From assembly GCA_020310875.1 (NCBI GenBank), contig CM035407.1, positions 66,901,158-66,965,157 of the forward strand: DNA of 64,000 nt, given 5' to 3'. The first letter of the stretch is position 1. Each line of letters opens with the position of its first letter. Both the position numbers and the translations under genes were made by a program. Of the stretch, positions 46,037-57,972 are shown piece by piece. The notes below the pieces were generated by a model. It searched no databases. It was given only the letters and a program-made list of their open reading frames with translations, and was not told where the DNA came from. Source of the stretch: Ceratopteris richardii. Lineage: Eukaryota; Streptophyta; Polypodiopsida; Polypodiales; Pteridaceae.

Positions 46037-49000
46037 TCAATCTTCCAAGATTACCTGCAAACCAATCATAGCCTTGAATTTGCAAAGCTTTGTACCATCC
46101 AATGCTTTGGTTAGAATATCTGCACATTGTTGATGAGTGGACACACATGATATTTGAATCTCTTTGCTTAGAACCTTTTCTCGTACATAGTGATAATGAA
46201 CTTCAATATGTTTAGTCCTTGCATGAAAAATAGGATTAGCAGCCAAGTGAATAGAACTCATATTGTCACCAAAAATAGTTGGAGTTCCAAACTCCAATTC
46301 AAGATCTTTGAATAATGTCTTCATCCACATAGCTTCTTGTGTAGCTATGGAAAGACCTCTATATTCAGCTTCAGTAGAAGAGAGAGCAACTGTGGGTTGC
46401 TTCTTGGATGACCATGAAATAAGCTTTGAACCTGCAAAGGTAAGATAACCTGAAGTGCTCCTTCTATCTTCCTTGGAGCCAGCCCAATCTGCATCAGAAA
46501 ATAGCTTCAAACCTAAATCAGATACATAAGGATAATAAAGTCCTTCATTTATGGTTCCTTTGAGATACTTGAGAATCCTTTTGGCAGCATCCATATGTGG
46601 TTTCCTTGGTGTGTGCATAAATTGGCTTAGCACACTCACATTGTAACATATATCTACTCTTGTCAATGTGGCATAGTTGAGACTACCCACTAGACTTTGA
46701 TATGATGTGATGTCCTCTATGAGTTCACCTTCATGTGAGCTCAATTTGTGATTGACCTCCATTGGAGTACCTGCAATCTTACAATCTTGCATCTTGAATT
46801 TTGCCAACATGTCCTTAATGTACTTCCTTTGAGTGAGAAACAAACCATGATCTTTGTAGACAACTTCCAAACCTAGGAAGTAGGTAAGTGAACCCAAATC
46901 ACTTATCTTGAACTCTTCTCTCATCTGATCTTTGATCTTCTTCATACCATCTGCATCATTTCCTGTCAATATAATATCATCTACATATACACATAGATAG
47001 ATGACCTCGGAATTACTCTTTTTAATAAAGAGTGAAGGATCTGCCTTGCTTGGTTGAAAGCCTTTGTCCTGCAAGAATGAAACAAGCCTGAAATTCCAAG
47101 CTCTTGGAGCTTGCTTGAGACCATACAATGCTTTGTTAAGTTTACACACATAATCAGGATAAACTTGATTCTCAAAACCAGGTGGTTGTGCCATATATAC
47201 CTCTTCTGTTATCCAACCATTCAAGAATGCATTCTTTACATCTAGTTGAAGTATCTTCCAATTCTTGGAAGAGGCAATACTAAGCAAAACCCTAATAGTA
47301 GGCATCTTTGCCACAGGAGAGAAGGTCTCCTCATAATCAATTCCCTGAGTTTGTGCAAAGCCTTTTGCTACAAGCCTTGCCTTATACCTGTTAATGGAAC
47401 CATCAGAATTCTTCTTGAGTTTATAGACCCATCTTGAGCCTATTACCTTCATGGATGAAGTCTTGGGCACCAAATCCCAAGTGTTGTTTTCCTCAAGTGC
47501 TTCAATCTCTTCCTTCATTGCATGCTTCCATTCTGTTTTTGCTTTGGCCTCTTCAAATGATGATGGCTCCTCTTGGTTTATGTCCTGTGCTATGTAGATA
47601 GAATGTTTAGTTACTAATGAGGTGTCAAACCCATACCTTTCTGGTTTTTTCTTTTCCCTCATAGATCTTCTTAGGCCATGATGTGATGATTCTGCTTCAT
47701 GTCCAAGTTCCTGCAATTTTGCTTTACCTTTAGACTTCCATGCTTTGATCTTTTCCATGTGAGATTCTTCATCATCCTCTGAGGTGTCTGGTTCTTCAAT
47801 CTTTGATTGTTCTCTACCAAGCTTTGGAAAATCTTCTTCAAGATCATATGGTAAATTGATCTTCCTGCATGAATCTTCATACCATGAATTGTTCTCATCA
47901 AAAACTACATCTCTGCTTACCAAGAATCCTTTGTTGGTAGGGTTGTATAACCTGTAGCCCTTTTGATTGTTGTCATATCCAATAAATACACACCTTTCTG
48001 CCTTTGGATCCATCTTGCCTCTAACCTGTGAAGGAACATGAGCAAAAGCAATACATCCAAAAATTTTACAATGATCTAAGCTTGGTATTCTTCCATTCCA
48101 AGCCTCATATGGAGTCATCCCATCAAGGGATTTTGAAGGCAACCTGTTAATCAAGTAAGTGGCTGTAGATACAGCCTCGGCCCATAAGTAATTAGGTAAA
48201 TGCTTTTCATTTAACATAGACCTTGCAGCTTCAACAATTGTCCTATTCCTCCTTTCTGCCACTCCATTTTGCTCAGGAGTGTACCTTGTAGTTACCTCTC
48301 TTTTGATTCCTCTTTCTTGAAGAAAAGAATCAAACTCATGGGAGAAGTATTCTCCCCCTCCATCTGACCTTAGCCTTTTTAGTGATTTACCTGTTTGATT
48401 CTCCACAAGAGCCAAATATCTTTTGAAACATGAAAAAACTTCATCTTTGTGTTTCATAAAGAATAGGATAGTCCATCTGCTGCAATCATCAATAAAGGAA
48501 ACATAATACCTTGATCCAGATATTGAAGCTTCCTTGCTAGGTCCCCATACATCTGTATGAACCAACTCCAAGAGATCTCCATGCATATAACCTTTCTTCA
48601 TGAATGGTAACCTGTGAGACTTTCCAAATTGACATGCACTACACTTATAAATCATATGTTGTTTTGACAAATTAGGAAGTCCAAGTACACTTTGGTCCCT
48701 GCAGATTTGCTTTAATGACCTTTCACCAATATGTGCTAACCTTTTGTGCCATACTTCCAATTCTGTGAGTGTCTGACTACCATAATTAAAGAGATCAATG
48801 TTTCTAGTGTCCTGTAATTCAAATGTGAACAATCTACCTGTCTTTTCACCTTTTGCAATTCTTCTGAATCCTTGACTTGGATCTTCAACAAATGCTCCTG
48901 CTTTTGTGAACCTGACTTGCAACCCTTTCTCTACTATCTGCCCAACACTTATCAAATTCTTTGTAATGGTAGGAACATAGAGTACCTTACTGAGTAGGTT

Positions 49001-50254
49001 GATGTTTCCATCAGGTGCTTTGAAATTGCCTATTTTCTCCACAGGATGTTTTGTATCATCTCCTGTTTGTACCTCATGCTTATTCCTTGGATCTTCTAAA
49101 TCTGATAGGAGTGCCACATTTCCTGCCACATGATTTGAACAACCTGAATCTATGTAGAAAACATGCTCATCAGATTTACCTTGTGGCATAGCCATGTTCA
49201 TGATCAATAATGAATCCTCTTTGTTTGAGTCTTCTGTGTAGTTATTGTAGTCTCTCCTTCCTTTGTAGCCTCCTTGATAGTTTGAATGATTGTAGTTGTT
49301 GTAGTTGCCATGGTAGTTGTTGAACCTTCCTCTTGAGTAGCCATAACTTCCTCTATTGTATCCTCTGCCTCTTTGATTCCTGAAATTCCTAAAGCAATTT
49401 TCAGTTGTATGATTAGTTAGTCCACAAATAGAACATGAGTTGGAGTCTTGGGATCTCCCCCTGCCTTGTCTACCTCCTCTTCCTCTACCTCTGCCATGTC
49501 TTCCTCTACCTGCATAGTTAGCTTGATATGTACCTGCTTCATCATCCACTTTCTTTGCCTTTCCTTTGTTATCTTTAGACTTGCTTTTATCCGTGTATAA
49601 AGCTGAAGATTGATTACCTTTAGAGCTTTCTCCATTTTTGATAAGCTTTGCCTCTTGAGTAAGTAGCTGTCCAATGAGTGTGTTGAAATCAGGTACATGC
49701 ATGTCCATGTACAAATCCATAGCTGTGGTGAATGCTTCCCACTTGTCATCTGCCTTCAAGCCATTGATGACCTGCCTTACAATTTGCTCTTCATCTATTA
49801 CCTCTCCAATGCTTCCCAACTGATCTGCTATGTCCTTGAGCTTTGTGACAAAATCAGTCACATTTTGTTTGGGAGCCTTCTTGAGAGTTGTGAACTCCAG
49901 CCATAGTTGATGCTTCCTAGCTTTGGTACTTGAAGAAAAGAAAGCTTCAAGTGCATCCCACACTTCCTGAGATGTCTTACAACTTCTAATGTGAGGCAAC
50001 AAAAAATCTGAGATAGAGTTGAGGAGATAAGACCTTGCAAGTGCATCCTTGGAGCACCATGTGCTCAATCTTTCTTGCTCTTCTTGTGTTGGTTGACTTT
50101 TGTTCCTAAAACTTGGCATAACTTCATCTCCAGCCACATAACCATATAAACTTCTACCTTGGAGATAAGCTTCCATTCTTAATGACCAAGCTGAGTAGTT
50201 ACCTCTGTCCAATTTTTCAATTGATGAAGGAAATCCATCTGCCATGTTGTCCAA
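46037..50254 (-). CDS. Copia A Gag-Pol polyprotein, intact
   Basis: 1405 codons from ATG at 50254, four bases inside the PBS, with no stop or frameshift. Gag (about 1-290) ends in an Arg/Gly-rich stretch and a canonical CX2CX4HX4C knuckle (CSICGLTNHTTENC, about 274-287). Protease: IDSGCSNHV (about 367). Integrase: HHCC (HKRLAH to CSACQ, from about 500), then D in HTDVWGP (about 565), D in RSDGGGEY (about 629), E in PEQNGVAERR (about 663). RT: DVKNAFLNGW, KALYGLKQAPRAW, YVDDIILTGN (about 1088). RNase H: D in FSDADWAG (about 1253), E in STEAEY (about 1294), D in FGDNMSS (about 1331). Integrase before RT defines Ty1/copia. The single frame implies Gag/Pol ratio control other than frameshifting. 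Most of the family is full length at about this size. Confidence 0.97.
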   Translation of the reverse strand: MDNMADGFPSSIEKLDRGNYSAWSLRMEAYLQGRSLYGYVAGDEVMPSFRNKSQPTQEEQERLSTWCSKDALARSYLLNSISDFLLPHIRSCKTSQEVWDALEAFFSSSTKARKHQLWLEFTTLKKAPKQNVTDFVTKLKDIADQLGSIGEVIDEEQIVRQVINGLKADDKWEAFTTAMDLYMDMHVPDFNTLIGQLLTQEAKLIKNGESSKGNQSSALYTDKSKSKDNKGKAKKVDDEAGTYQANYAGRGRHGRGRGRGGRQGRGRSQDSNSCSICGLTNHTTENCFRNFRNQRGRGYNRGSYGYSRGRFNNYHGNYNNYNHSNYQGGYKGRRDYNNYTEDSNKEDSLLIMNMAMPQGKSDEHVFYIDSGCSNHVAGNVALLSDLEDPRNKHEVQTGDDTKHPVEKIGNFKAPDGNINLLSKVLYVPTITKNLISVGQIVEKGLQVRFTKAGAFVEDPSQGFRRIAKGEKTGRLFTFELQDTRNIDLFNYGSQTLTELEVWHKRLAHIGERSLKQICRDQSVLGLPNLSKQHMIYKCSACQFGKSHRLPFMKKGYMHGDLLELVHTDVWGPSKEASISGSRYYVSFIDDCSRWTILFFMKHKDEVFSCFKRYLALVENQTGKSLKRLRSDGGGEYFSHEFDSFLQERGIKREVTTRYTPEQNGVAERRNRTIVEAARSMLNEKHLPNYLWAEAVSTATYLINRLPSKSLDGMTPYEAWNGRIPSLDHCKIFGCIAFAHVPSQVRGKMDPKAERCVFIGYDNNQKGYRLYNPTNKGFLVSRDVVFDENNSWYEDSCRKINLPYDLEEDFPKLGREQSKIEEPDTSEDDEESHMEKIKAWKSKGKAKLQELGHEAESSHHGLRRSMREKKKPERYGFDTSLVTKHSIYIAQDINQEEPSSFEEAKAKTEWKHAMKEEIEALEENNTWDLVPKTSSMKVIGSRWVYKLKKNSDGSINRYKARLVAKGFAQTQGIDYEETFSPVAKMPTIRVLLSIASSKNWKILQLDVKNAFLNGWITEEVYMAQPPGFENQVYPDYVCKLNKALYGLKQAPRAWNFRLVSFLQDKGFQPSKADPSLFIKKSNSEVIYLCVYVDDIILTGNDADGMKKIKDQMREEFKISDLGSLTYFLGLEVVYKDHGLFLTQRKYIKDMLAKFKMQDCKIAGTPMEVNHKLSSHEGELIEDITSYQSLVGSLNYATLTRVDICYNVSVLSQFMHTPRKPHMDAAKRILKYLKGTINEGLYYPYVSDLGLKLFSDADWAGSKEDRRSTSGYLTFAGSKLISWSSKKQPTVALSSTEAEYRGLSIATQEAMWMKTLFKDLELEFGTPTIFGDNMSSIHLAANPIFHARTKHIEVHYHYVREKVLSKEIQISCVSTHQQCADILTKALDGTKLCKFKAMIGLQVILED

Positions 50255-50258
50255 CCTT

Positions 50259-50270
50259 GCTCTGATACCA
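50259..50270 (-). promoter_or_regulatory. Primer binding site of copia A
   Basis: The complement reads TGGTATCAGAGC, the standard site for the plant initiator-Met tRNA, one base from the end of the 5' LTR. Confidence 0.95.
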
Positions 50271-50271
50271 C

Positions 50272-51543
50272 TGTGAAGAGATGGATAAGTATGTGTTTGA
50301 AGATGAAGAGGTGTTGCAAAATCCTTGATCTACACCAGCCAAATGAACTCCAGGACTAGATGGTGGGCCCTTTTAGCTTGCCAATGGATGTATTAGACAC
50401 CCTATGTACCTTGGAAGATCACTCTCAAAAAGATAGATCAAAACAGATAAGTTGGAGTTAGCTCAGAGGTGAAAACTTACTATTCTTGGTTCATACACCT
50501 GTCCAGTGTTTTACATAATTCTCTGAGCACAGCAGCAATTAGCTTAATTCCTCTTGGGGAAGTCTAGGTAGCTTAAAGAGCTAACTTTCAAGAGTAATCT
50601 CATCAAAAATAACAAAGCACACACTGAGAATGAGTTTTAACAACTGATGACATCATCCCGATTTTCACGGGCTGCTACAGAAATAGACCAGTGAGCAGAA
50701 AAATCACCATAAATCAAAATGTAGAAATCCAATGATTATGAAAGTTTGTATGGTTATACTAGACAGTAAGCTGAATCCAACAAGCTTTAAATCACTGAAT
50801 TTGGATAAGTAACCACTGAGAAACACCTCTGACAAGATGAGTGAAAAAGTTGGGTACCTGACAGAGAGGTGAAGATGAACAGACCCTGTTGACTTCAAAT
50901 GAACATAACTGAATATTGCAACATCCAAATGACATGAAAATTTATGCGCATATAGTAGACTTATAGAGCTAACGTTACCAAGTTAAATCACTGAAAATGA
51001 TGCACCAAGATCAGAGAAAACATCTCTGCAAGCTGACTGAGAAAACTGAGAGTAATGGCAGTGAGTAGTACACTTCACAAGAACATGGAAAGATGAACTC
51101 AAATAATCATGAAAATGAAAGTATATTGCTTGTACAATACAATGACTTACTGATACATATGTGTGCCTTGTAATCACACCTTGATATGGCATAAAGCTCA
51201 GCTCTTGGAGGTCTTCACATAGGTCTCTCTAACCACGACTAAAACTGCCATCTATTTATAGTTGAGTTTGGGAGGCTAACTTCCCTCAATCACTCTCCAA
51301 TCAATCAATGATTGATTTGATTCTCTACCTACCACAAATCACGAATTCGTGGCTCCTCTTTCCATTCTTGATCATGTGGACTCAACCACTTAAGATTCTC
51401 TTACTTTTACATTAAGTAAACTCTTCAAAAGTTACAAGAGGTAGTTCACAAGTGAACTTTACATAGTCTTCTTTTTAAAGCTTCTTCTAAGACTTTGTGA
51501 GACTCAAGCCAATACTTAGGCTTGTCATAGACTTGCTCCAACA
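50272..51543 (-). repeat. 5' LTR of copia A
   Basis: 1272 bp, the promoter-bearing copy. TATA box CTATAAATAG is the complement of 51252-51261. It differs from the 3' LTR at about 17 scattered positions, for example in the stretches at 50448-50480 and 50935-51010. Confidence 0.95.
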
Positions 51544-51548
51544 TAAAA

Positions 51549-52360
51549 AATATTTTCCCGAACATGGGACAACCTCGAGGTAAGCCAAGTAGCCACTACT
51601 ACACAATAGAAAGGTGGTACACTAACCACATTGCACAAGATTGTCTGTATAATAAGCAAGTGGTTAGATAGAACTACCCATAGGCATATCAACAAAGCAG
51701 TAGATAGCCTAGCCAATACAACACTCAGCCTGATTGTTATCGACCCCAACAGAACTACCAAGTACCATACCACACAACCTAGACCCCAACCAGTCCTAGG
51801 TCAGTAGCCACCATCCCCAACCAATGTAATCCTGGGCAAATATGCTATTATTGAAGAGAATCTCAATAGAGCATTAGTACCCTCATCCCCACTGATTAGG
51901 GAAAATGATCCTAACTCCAACAGTTTTTATTCCACCCATGTAGATAGCCCCCCGACATACACAAAGTCACCCAAATATTTGGACACATACCACTATGAGA
52001 GTCTATCGATAGAACCTAGCTAGGAGCCAGACTATACTAATTTCATGTACGGTAATCCCAATTCATAGCCCTAGTTGAGACAAAAAAAGACTAGAGGGCC
52101 CTAAAGGACAATGTTTTAGGTCCCAAGGAGACCCTTATATAAGGGAGTATCCACATCCTCCACCACTGGGACAACACCAATATTACAACTTTCAAGGTTT
52201 TTGTTCTGACTGTTGTAAAGAACATGTCATATGTGAATGTCCTAAAAACCTATCCAATGCATCCAAGTTAACCCCCATTAATGTGATCGGCATTGTGCAT
52301 ACTTCAAATGGTTCTATAGCAACATATATATCTATCCAAGTGGTGATTAGAGCCTAGTTT
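51549..52360 (+). pseudogene. Element C: Gag continued, right of copia A
   Basis: Tyr/Gln/Pro-rich text with YYTIERWYTNHIAQDC and, near 52200, a second knuckle CSDCCKEHVICEC (CX2CX3HX4C), then INVIGIVHTS. These match element E (CSDCGEEHLFRDC, INVIEVI). Several in-frame stops are present (for example after VVR and AYQQSSR). Confidence 0.75.
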
Positions 52361-53450
52361 TTATAAGAAAATAAACAAATAAACCCTAAAATGATAGCTG
52401 AGAGTAGTGAAGTTGGAGAGTTGAATGGAAGAAAAACTAGATCTTGGAAGAATTCACGCAAAAGGCTTAGAAGAAAACGGAGTAAGAAAATAAATGAATT
52501 AGAAGGTAGCTTAAAGGAGATGAGAGCCAAAATCTTAGAATTATCATCGCAAGAGTCAAATCAGGTAAACTAGACACCGAGACCAGGATCTATTCTAGTT
52601 GAACCTATACTTGAGGATTTGGATATGATGTTCAAAGCATAGGAAGAAAGATTAAGAGAAGGACCCCAGGTGGGAATTAAGTAAGAACTATCCCAAGGTA
52701 GACCTAGAAATCAAGAGAACTAAGCTCTACATGAAAATGGTAGAATTCTCCCAAACCATGTTTGAAGCATCTCAGTCTGTCAATTGGGGCAACCTAGTGA
52801 AACCACAACTACACTTTCAATGACTACTAGAGAGATTAGAACACTTGATTTCTAACATGGAGAAGAGTGATCCTAAGAGGACCTATCCTCTCTCGAAAGC
52901 ACAGCAAGATACTACACCTTCCTTGTCACAAGTGCTTAATACTACGGATTGAGAGAGTCTTTCTTTGATACATAAGTACTCAAAAGAATTTTTGAGAGAA
53001 ATTCAAGAAGAGAAATGGAAGTTGGAGCAAGAAACTCACCCACCTATTCAAGAGATATTTGATCTCCAGGAAAAATTTCCACGAGACATACCCTTCATAT
53101 ATGGTGAACAAGAGGAGGAGAAACCTAGTGAACAAATTTTGAATCTAATTCTTTGCAAGAATTACCTCACTTCATCGGTCCTTGGGAAACAAAGTCAATC
53201 AACATGAGAGCACCCACCATACTAGTAAGAAATCAAGAATCAGTTCTTCTTAAGAACACAGATGTAATAACGAACACTAAAGTGTAGTGTCATCTCACTT
53301 TAGAAGAGTTGTTGAAGGTTAAGCCTGAGTTGTGGAAGCATGTGGCAAACCAGTTACTAGAAATGACTACTACCCACTCTCAAAAAGAATCACAAAGAAA
53401 AGTTCCATAAATACCCATTGATAGGATTTGAGATATAAGCGAGGGAGAAG
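52361..53450 (+). pseudogene. Element C: gag-protease spacer
   Basis: Broken charged coding sequence. 52391-52573 is highly basic (RKRLRRKRSKKINELEG). 52965-53207 is Glu-rich (FLREIQEEKWKLEQETHPP). It corresponds to the spacer of element E. Confidence 0.55.
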
Positions 53451-54370
53451 AGGGAAATACTTATTTTCCTATCTCCTACCAAGGCTACACCACCAAAGCA
53501 ATCCTAGACTTAGCTGTTGGAGTGGGCATTGCCACCACGTCCCTATGGAAATGATGGGGTAAGCCAGCCCTAAGACTCACGAGAATGAAACTACAAATGG
53601 TTGATGGTGATATTGAGAAAACCTTATGCTTACTAGAATGAATCACACTCACCACGTGTGGTGTGGAGTTTGAACACACCTTTTCCATTTGTGACTTTGG
53701 ACAGAACCACACATATGATATAATTTTAGGACATCCTTTCATGTGGCAGTTGAAAATTGTACAAGATAGGGGAACCAACTCTTTGTACCTACAACATTTG
53801 GGAGTGACTACCAAAGTCAATCTTAAAGACTATTCTCATCATGACATACCCCCACTATTGTGGAATACCATCCATAAAGCAGCTGAAGAAGCCAAATCAA
53901 TACAATTCTTAGCATCAGACCCTTCATGGTTGCATGAGGACACTCAATTATGGATGTGTAGAGTATCAAAACAAGAGGAGGATCCATTAAAAGCTAGAAT
54001 CTTAGGCTCGGAACAACACCCACATACCCTTCAGGATGCTACCTATGCACCTATAGTATTCACAGATGAGGAATTTGAGCCTCACGATTGGGCAGAGATC
54101 TTAGTGACCATGGACATAGCAATGAACAAAGAACAATGGACTCCTCACTATAATGAGGATGGCTATGATATCTCTTTCTTCATGATAGAACCCATGGTAG
54201 GTGAGCCTATTTTAGAACAATGTACTGAGATGACCCTAGAGCCACTCGAGGCAAGTGATGAAGATCTAGAGTCCATTATTATGGAACCCTTTTGTTCTTT
54301 AGAAGAAGAGTACCTTTATGTTTTGGAAGCCACTACCCCCAATGCGATGGAGGGTAACCAAAATAAGTAG
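53451..54370 (+). pseudogene. Element C: first protease and acidic linker
   Basis: The protease starts near 53461 (ISYQGYTTKAIL), but the active site reads DLAVGVGIA in place of the DSGVGVGIV of element E, so the catalytic DSG is lost. A stop follows at LWK. The C-terminal half (53663-53760) keeps YDIILGHPFMWQL. A 235-codon open piece continues into the acidic linker with TDEEFEPHDWAEILVTMD, as in E. Confidence 0.8.
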
Positions 54371-55284
54371 CTCACGCCACTTCCAGAAATCAAGGAGAAT
54401 AAGCAGAAGAAGGAATGAAAGAAATCTTTGAGGCAAGAAGAAGTAATAGAAAAAATTAAGAAATACAAAATAGAAGATAGAAAAATCATGGTAAGAATGC
54501 CTAAGAGAGAAAAAAGCATAGGAGAAGCACACAACAATCGAGAAAAAACTAAGAAGATTGTAGTTATAATTGAAGAAGGAGAAGAAAAATCCACATATAT
54601 CGGGCATGACGAGAGAAAAGGAAGAAGAAGAGTTGATCGCCCTAATCAGAGAATATAGAAACGTGTTTATGTGGAGCTACAAGGATTCTAAAGGGGTAGA
54701 CCTAGATATATTCTCCCATAGAATTCCCATGACTCAAGAAGCCAAGCCTTCCAAACAAAAACCGTACATTTGTGATGATAATTATGCAACCATGATTAAG
54801 GAAGAGATAGATTGTTGGATGGAAGCCGGATTTATATATGAGATTGAGCACACCAAATGTGTGTCATCCATTGTGGTTGTGCCCAAAACGTATGGAAAGC
54901 TATGTGTGTGCATTAACTTGGAAAAATTCAATGCAGCCACTTTTAGAGATAGTTTAGAGATAGATTTCCGCTTCCTATCACAAAACACTTATTAGAACAA
55001 GTAGCGGGCAAGGAAATATACAACTTCCTTGATGGATTCTTTGGCTATATTCAAGTAGTCATTGCCCCTGAAGACTAGCACAAGATGGATTTTGTCATAG
55101 AGTGGGGAATATTTGCACGTTGTGTGATGCCATTTGGGATTACAAATGCACCTGCTACATTTCAACGGCTGATGTGTCATGTCTTTAAGGAGTACCTGCA
55201 TAAGAATTTGGAAGTCTATGTTGATGATTTATGTGCTCATTCCAACATTAGGCAAACACACATCTTTGAATTAAAACAAGTTTT
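54371..55284 (+). pseudogene. Element C: RT, first part, interrupted by copia B
   Basis: 54428-54600 carries KYKIEDRKIMVRMPKREKS. After a frameshift, 54570-54995 reads EAGFIYEIEHTKCVSSIVVV. Near 54950 a short direct duplication (AGAGATAG twice) shifts the frame. The RT core continues at 55010-55284 with IAPED then stop, MPFGITNAPATFQRLMCHVF and YVDDLCAHS. Copia B is inserted right after (target bases GTTTT, 55280-55284). Confidence 0.85.
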
Positions 55285-56556
55285 TGTGAAGAGATGGATA
55301 AGTATGTGTTTGAAGATGAAGAGGTGTTGCAAAATCCTTGATCTACACCAGCCAAATGAACTCCAGGAGTAGATGGTGGGCCCTTTTAGCTTGCCAATGG
55401 ATGTATTAGACACCCTATGTACCTTGGAAGATCACTCTCAAAAAGATAGATCAAAACAGATAACTTGGAGTTAGCTCAGAGGTGAAAACTTGCTATTCTT
55501 GGTTCATACATCTGTCCAGTGTTTTACATAATTCTCTGAGCACAGCAGCAATTAGCTTAATTCCTCTTGGGGAAGTCTAGTTAGCTTAAAGAGCTAACTT
55601 TCAAGAGTAATCTCATCAAAAATAACAAAGCACATACTGAGAATGAGTTTTAACAAGTGATGACATCATCCCGATTTTCACGGGCTGCTACAGAAATAGA
55701 CCAGTGAGCAGAAAAATCACCATAACTCAAAATGTAGAAATCCAATGATTCTGAACATTTGTAGGGTTATACTAGATAGTAAGCTGAATTCAACAAGATT
55801 TAAGTCACTGAATTTGGATAAGTAACTACTGAGAAACACCTCTGACAAGATGAGTGAAAAAATCGGGTACCTGATAGAGAGGTGAAGATGAACAGAACCT
55901 GTTGACTTCAAATGAACATAACTGAAGATTGCAACATCCAAATGACATGCAAATTTATGAGCATATAGTAGACTTATAGAGCTAACTTTACCAAGTTAAA
56001 TCACTGAAAATGATGCACCAAGCTCAGAGAAAACATCTCTGCAAGCTGACTGAGAAAACTGAGAGTAATGGCAGTGAGTAGTACACTTCACAAGAACATG
56101 GAAAGATGAACTCAAATAATCATGAAAATGAAAGTATATTGCTTGTACAATACAATGACTTACTGATACATATGTGTGCCTTGTAATCACACCTTGATAT
56201 GGCATAAAGCTCAGCTCTTGGAGGTCTTCACATAGGTCTCTCTAACCACGACTAAAACTGCCATCTATTTATAGTTGAGTTTGGGAGGCTAACTTCCCTC
56301 AATCACTCTCCAATCAATCAATGATTGATTTGATTCTCTACCTACCACAAATCATGAATTCGTGGCTCCTCTTTCCATTCTTGATCAAGTGGACTCAACC
56401 ACTTAAGATTCTCTTACTTTTACATTAAGTAAACTCTTCAAAAGTTACAAGAGGTAGTTCACAAGTGAACTTTACATAGTCTTCTTTTTAAAGCTTCTTC
56501 TAAGACTTTGTGAGACTCAAGCCAATACTTAGGCTTGTCATAGACTTGCTCCAACA
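55285..56556 (-). repeat. 3' LTR of copia B
   Basis: TGTGAAGAGATGG to GCTCCAACA, 1272 bp, collinear with the LTRs of A. Confidence 0.95.
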
Positions 56557-56568
56557 GCTCCCCCTCAA
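56557..56568 (-). promoter_or_regulatory. Polypurine tract of copia B
   Basis: The complement reads TTGAGGGGGAGC, identical to A. Confidence 0.9.
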
Positions 56569-56588
56569 GCCAAGTATGCTTGAGGTCT

Positions 56589-57972
56589 TCAATCTTCCAA
56601 GATTACCTGCAAACCAATCCTAGCCTTGAATTTGCAAAGCTTTGTACCATCCAATGCTTTGGTTAGAATATCTGCACATTGTTGATGAGTGGACACATAT
56701 GATATTTGAATCTCTTTGCTTAGAACCTTTTCTCGTACATAGTGATAATGAACTTCAATATGTTTAGTCCTTGCATGAAAAATAGGATTAGCAGCCAAGT
56801 GAATAGAACTCATATTGTCACCATAAATAGTTGGAGTTCCAAACTCCAATCCAAGATCTTTGAACAATGTCTTCATCCACATAGCTTCTTGTGTAGCTAT
56901 GGCAAGACCTCTATATTCAGCTTCAGTAGAAGAGAGAGCAACTGTGGGTTGCTTCTTGGATGACCATGAAATAAGCTTTGAACCTGCAAAGGTAAGATAA
57001 CCTGAAGTGCTCCTTCTATCTTCCTTGGAGCCAGCCCAATCTGCATCAGAAAATAGCTTCAAACCTAAATCAGATACATAAGGATAATAAAGTCCTTCAT
57101 TTATGGTTCCTTTGAGATACTTGAGAATCCTTTTGGCAGCATCCATATGTGGTTTCCTTGGTGTGTGCATAAATTGGCTTAGCACACTCACACTGTAACA
57201 TATATCTACTCTTGTCAATGTGGCATAGTTGAGACTACCCACTAGACTTTGATATGATGTGATGTCCTCTATGAGTTCACCTTCATGTGAGCTCAATTTG
57301 TGATTGACCTCCATTGGAGTACCTGCAATCTTACAATCTTGCATCTTGAATTTTGCCAACATGTCCTTAATGTACTTCCTTTGAGTGAGAAACAAACCAT
57401 GATCTTTGTAGACAACTTCCAAACCTAGGAAGTAGGTAAGTGAACCCAAATCACTTATCTTGAACTCTTCTCTCATCTGATCTTTGATCTTCTTCATACC
57501 ATCTGCATCATTTCTTGTCAATATAATGTCATCTACATATACACATAGATAGATGACCTCGGAATTACTCTTTTTAATAAAGAGTGAAGGATCTGCCTTG
57601 CTTGGTTGAAAGCCTTTGTCCTGCAAGAATGAAACAAGCCTGAAATTCCAAGCTCTTGGAGCTTGCTTGAGACCATACAATGCTTTGTTAAGTTTACACA
57701 CATAATCAGGATAAACTTGATTCTCAAAACCAGGTGGTTGTGCCATATATACCTCTTCTGTTATCCAACCATTCAAAAATGCATTCTTTACATCTAGTTG
57801 AAGTATCTTCCAATTCTTGGAAGAGGCAATACTAAGCAAAACCCTAATAGTAGGCATCTTTGCCACAGGAGAGAAGGTCTCCTCATAATCAATTCCATGA
57901 GTTTGTGCAAAGCCTTTTGCTACAAGCCTTGCCTTATACCTGTTAATGGAACCATCAGAATTCTTCTTGAGT
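56589..57972 (-). pseudogene. Copia B RT-RNase H fragment
   Basis: From the deletion junction, LKKNSDGSINRYKARLVAKG through DVKNAFLNGW, YVDDIILTRN, FSDADWAG, STEAEYRGLA and GDNMSSIHL to the C-terminus. All RT and RNase H active-site residues visible in A are kept. The open frame actually extends to 58043 because the junction joins RT to an out-of-frame reading of the gag/integrase side. LTRN replaces the LTGN of A. Confidence 0.93.

Larger units (their letters stand above)
44733..51543 (-). mobile_element. Copia A: complete, apparently intact Ty1/copia retrotransposon
   Basis: 6811 bp, flanked by a perfect 5-bp target duplication TAAAA (44728-44732 and 51544-51548). Both LTRs are 1272 bp (44733-46004 and 50272-51543) and begin TG and end CA. 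A PBS for initiator-Met tRNA, a PPT and a single uninterrupted 1405-codon gag-pol frame are all present. By eye the LTRs differ at about 17 positions (about 1.3%). It interrupts gag of gypsy element C. All parts needed for autonomous movement are present at sequence level. Confidence 0.95.

Noticed and set aside
49417..49749. 110-codon ORF overlapping copia A gag on the same strand, also seen in copia B (58569-58901)
   Set aside because: It is an alternative frame of the Arg/Gly-rich gag region and has no motif. It is kept in both copies only because they are about 98% identical.
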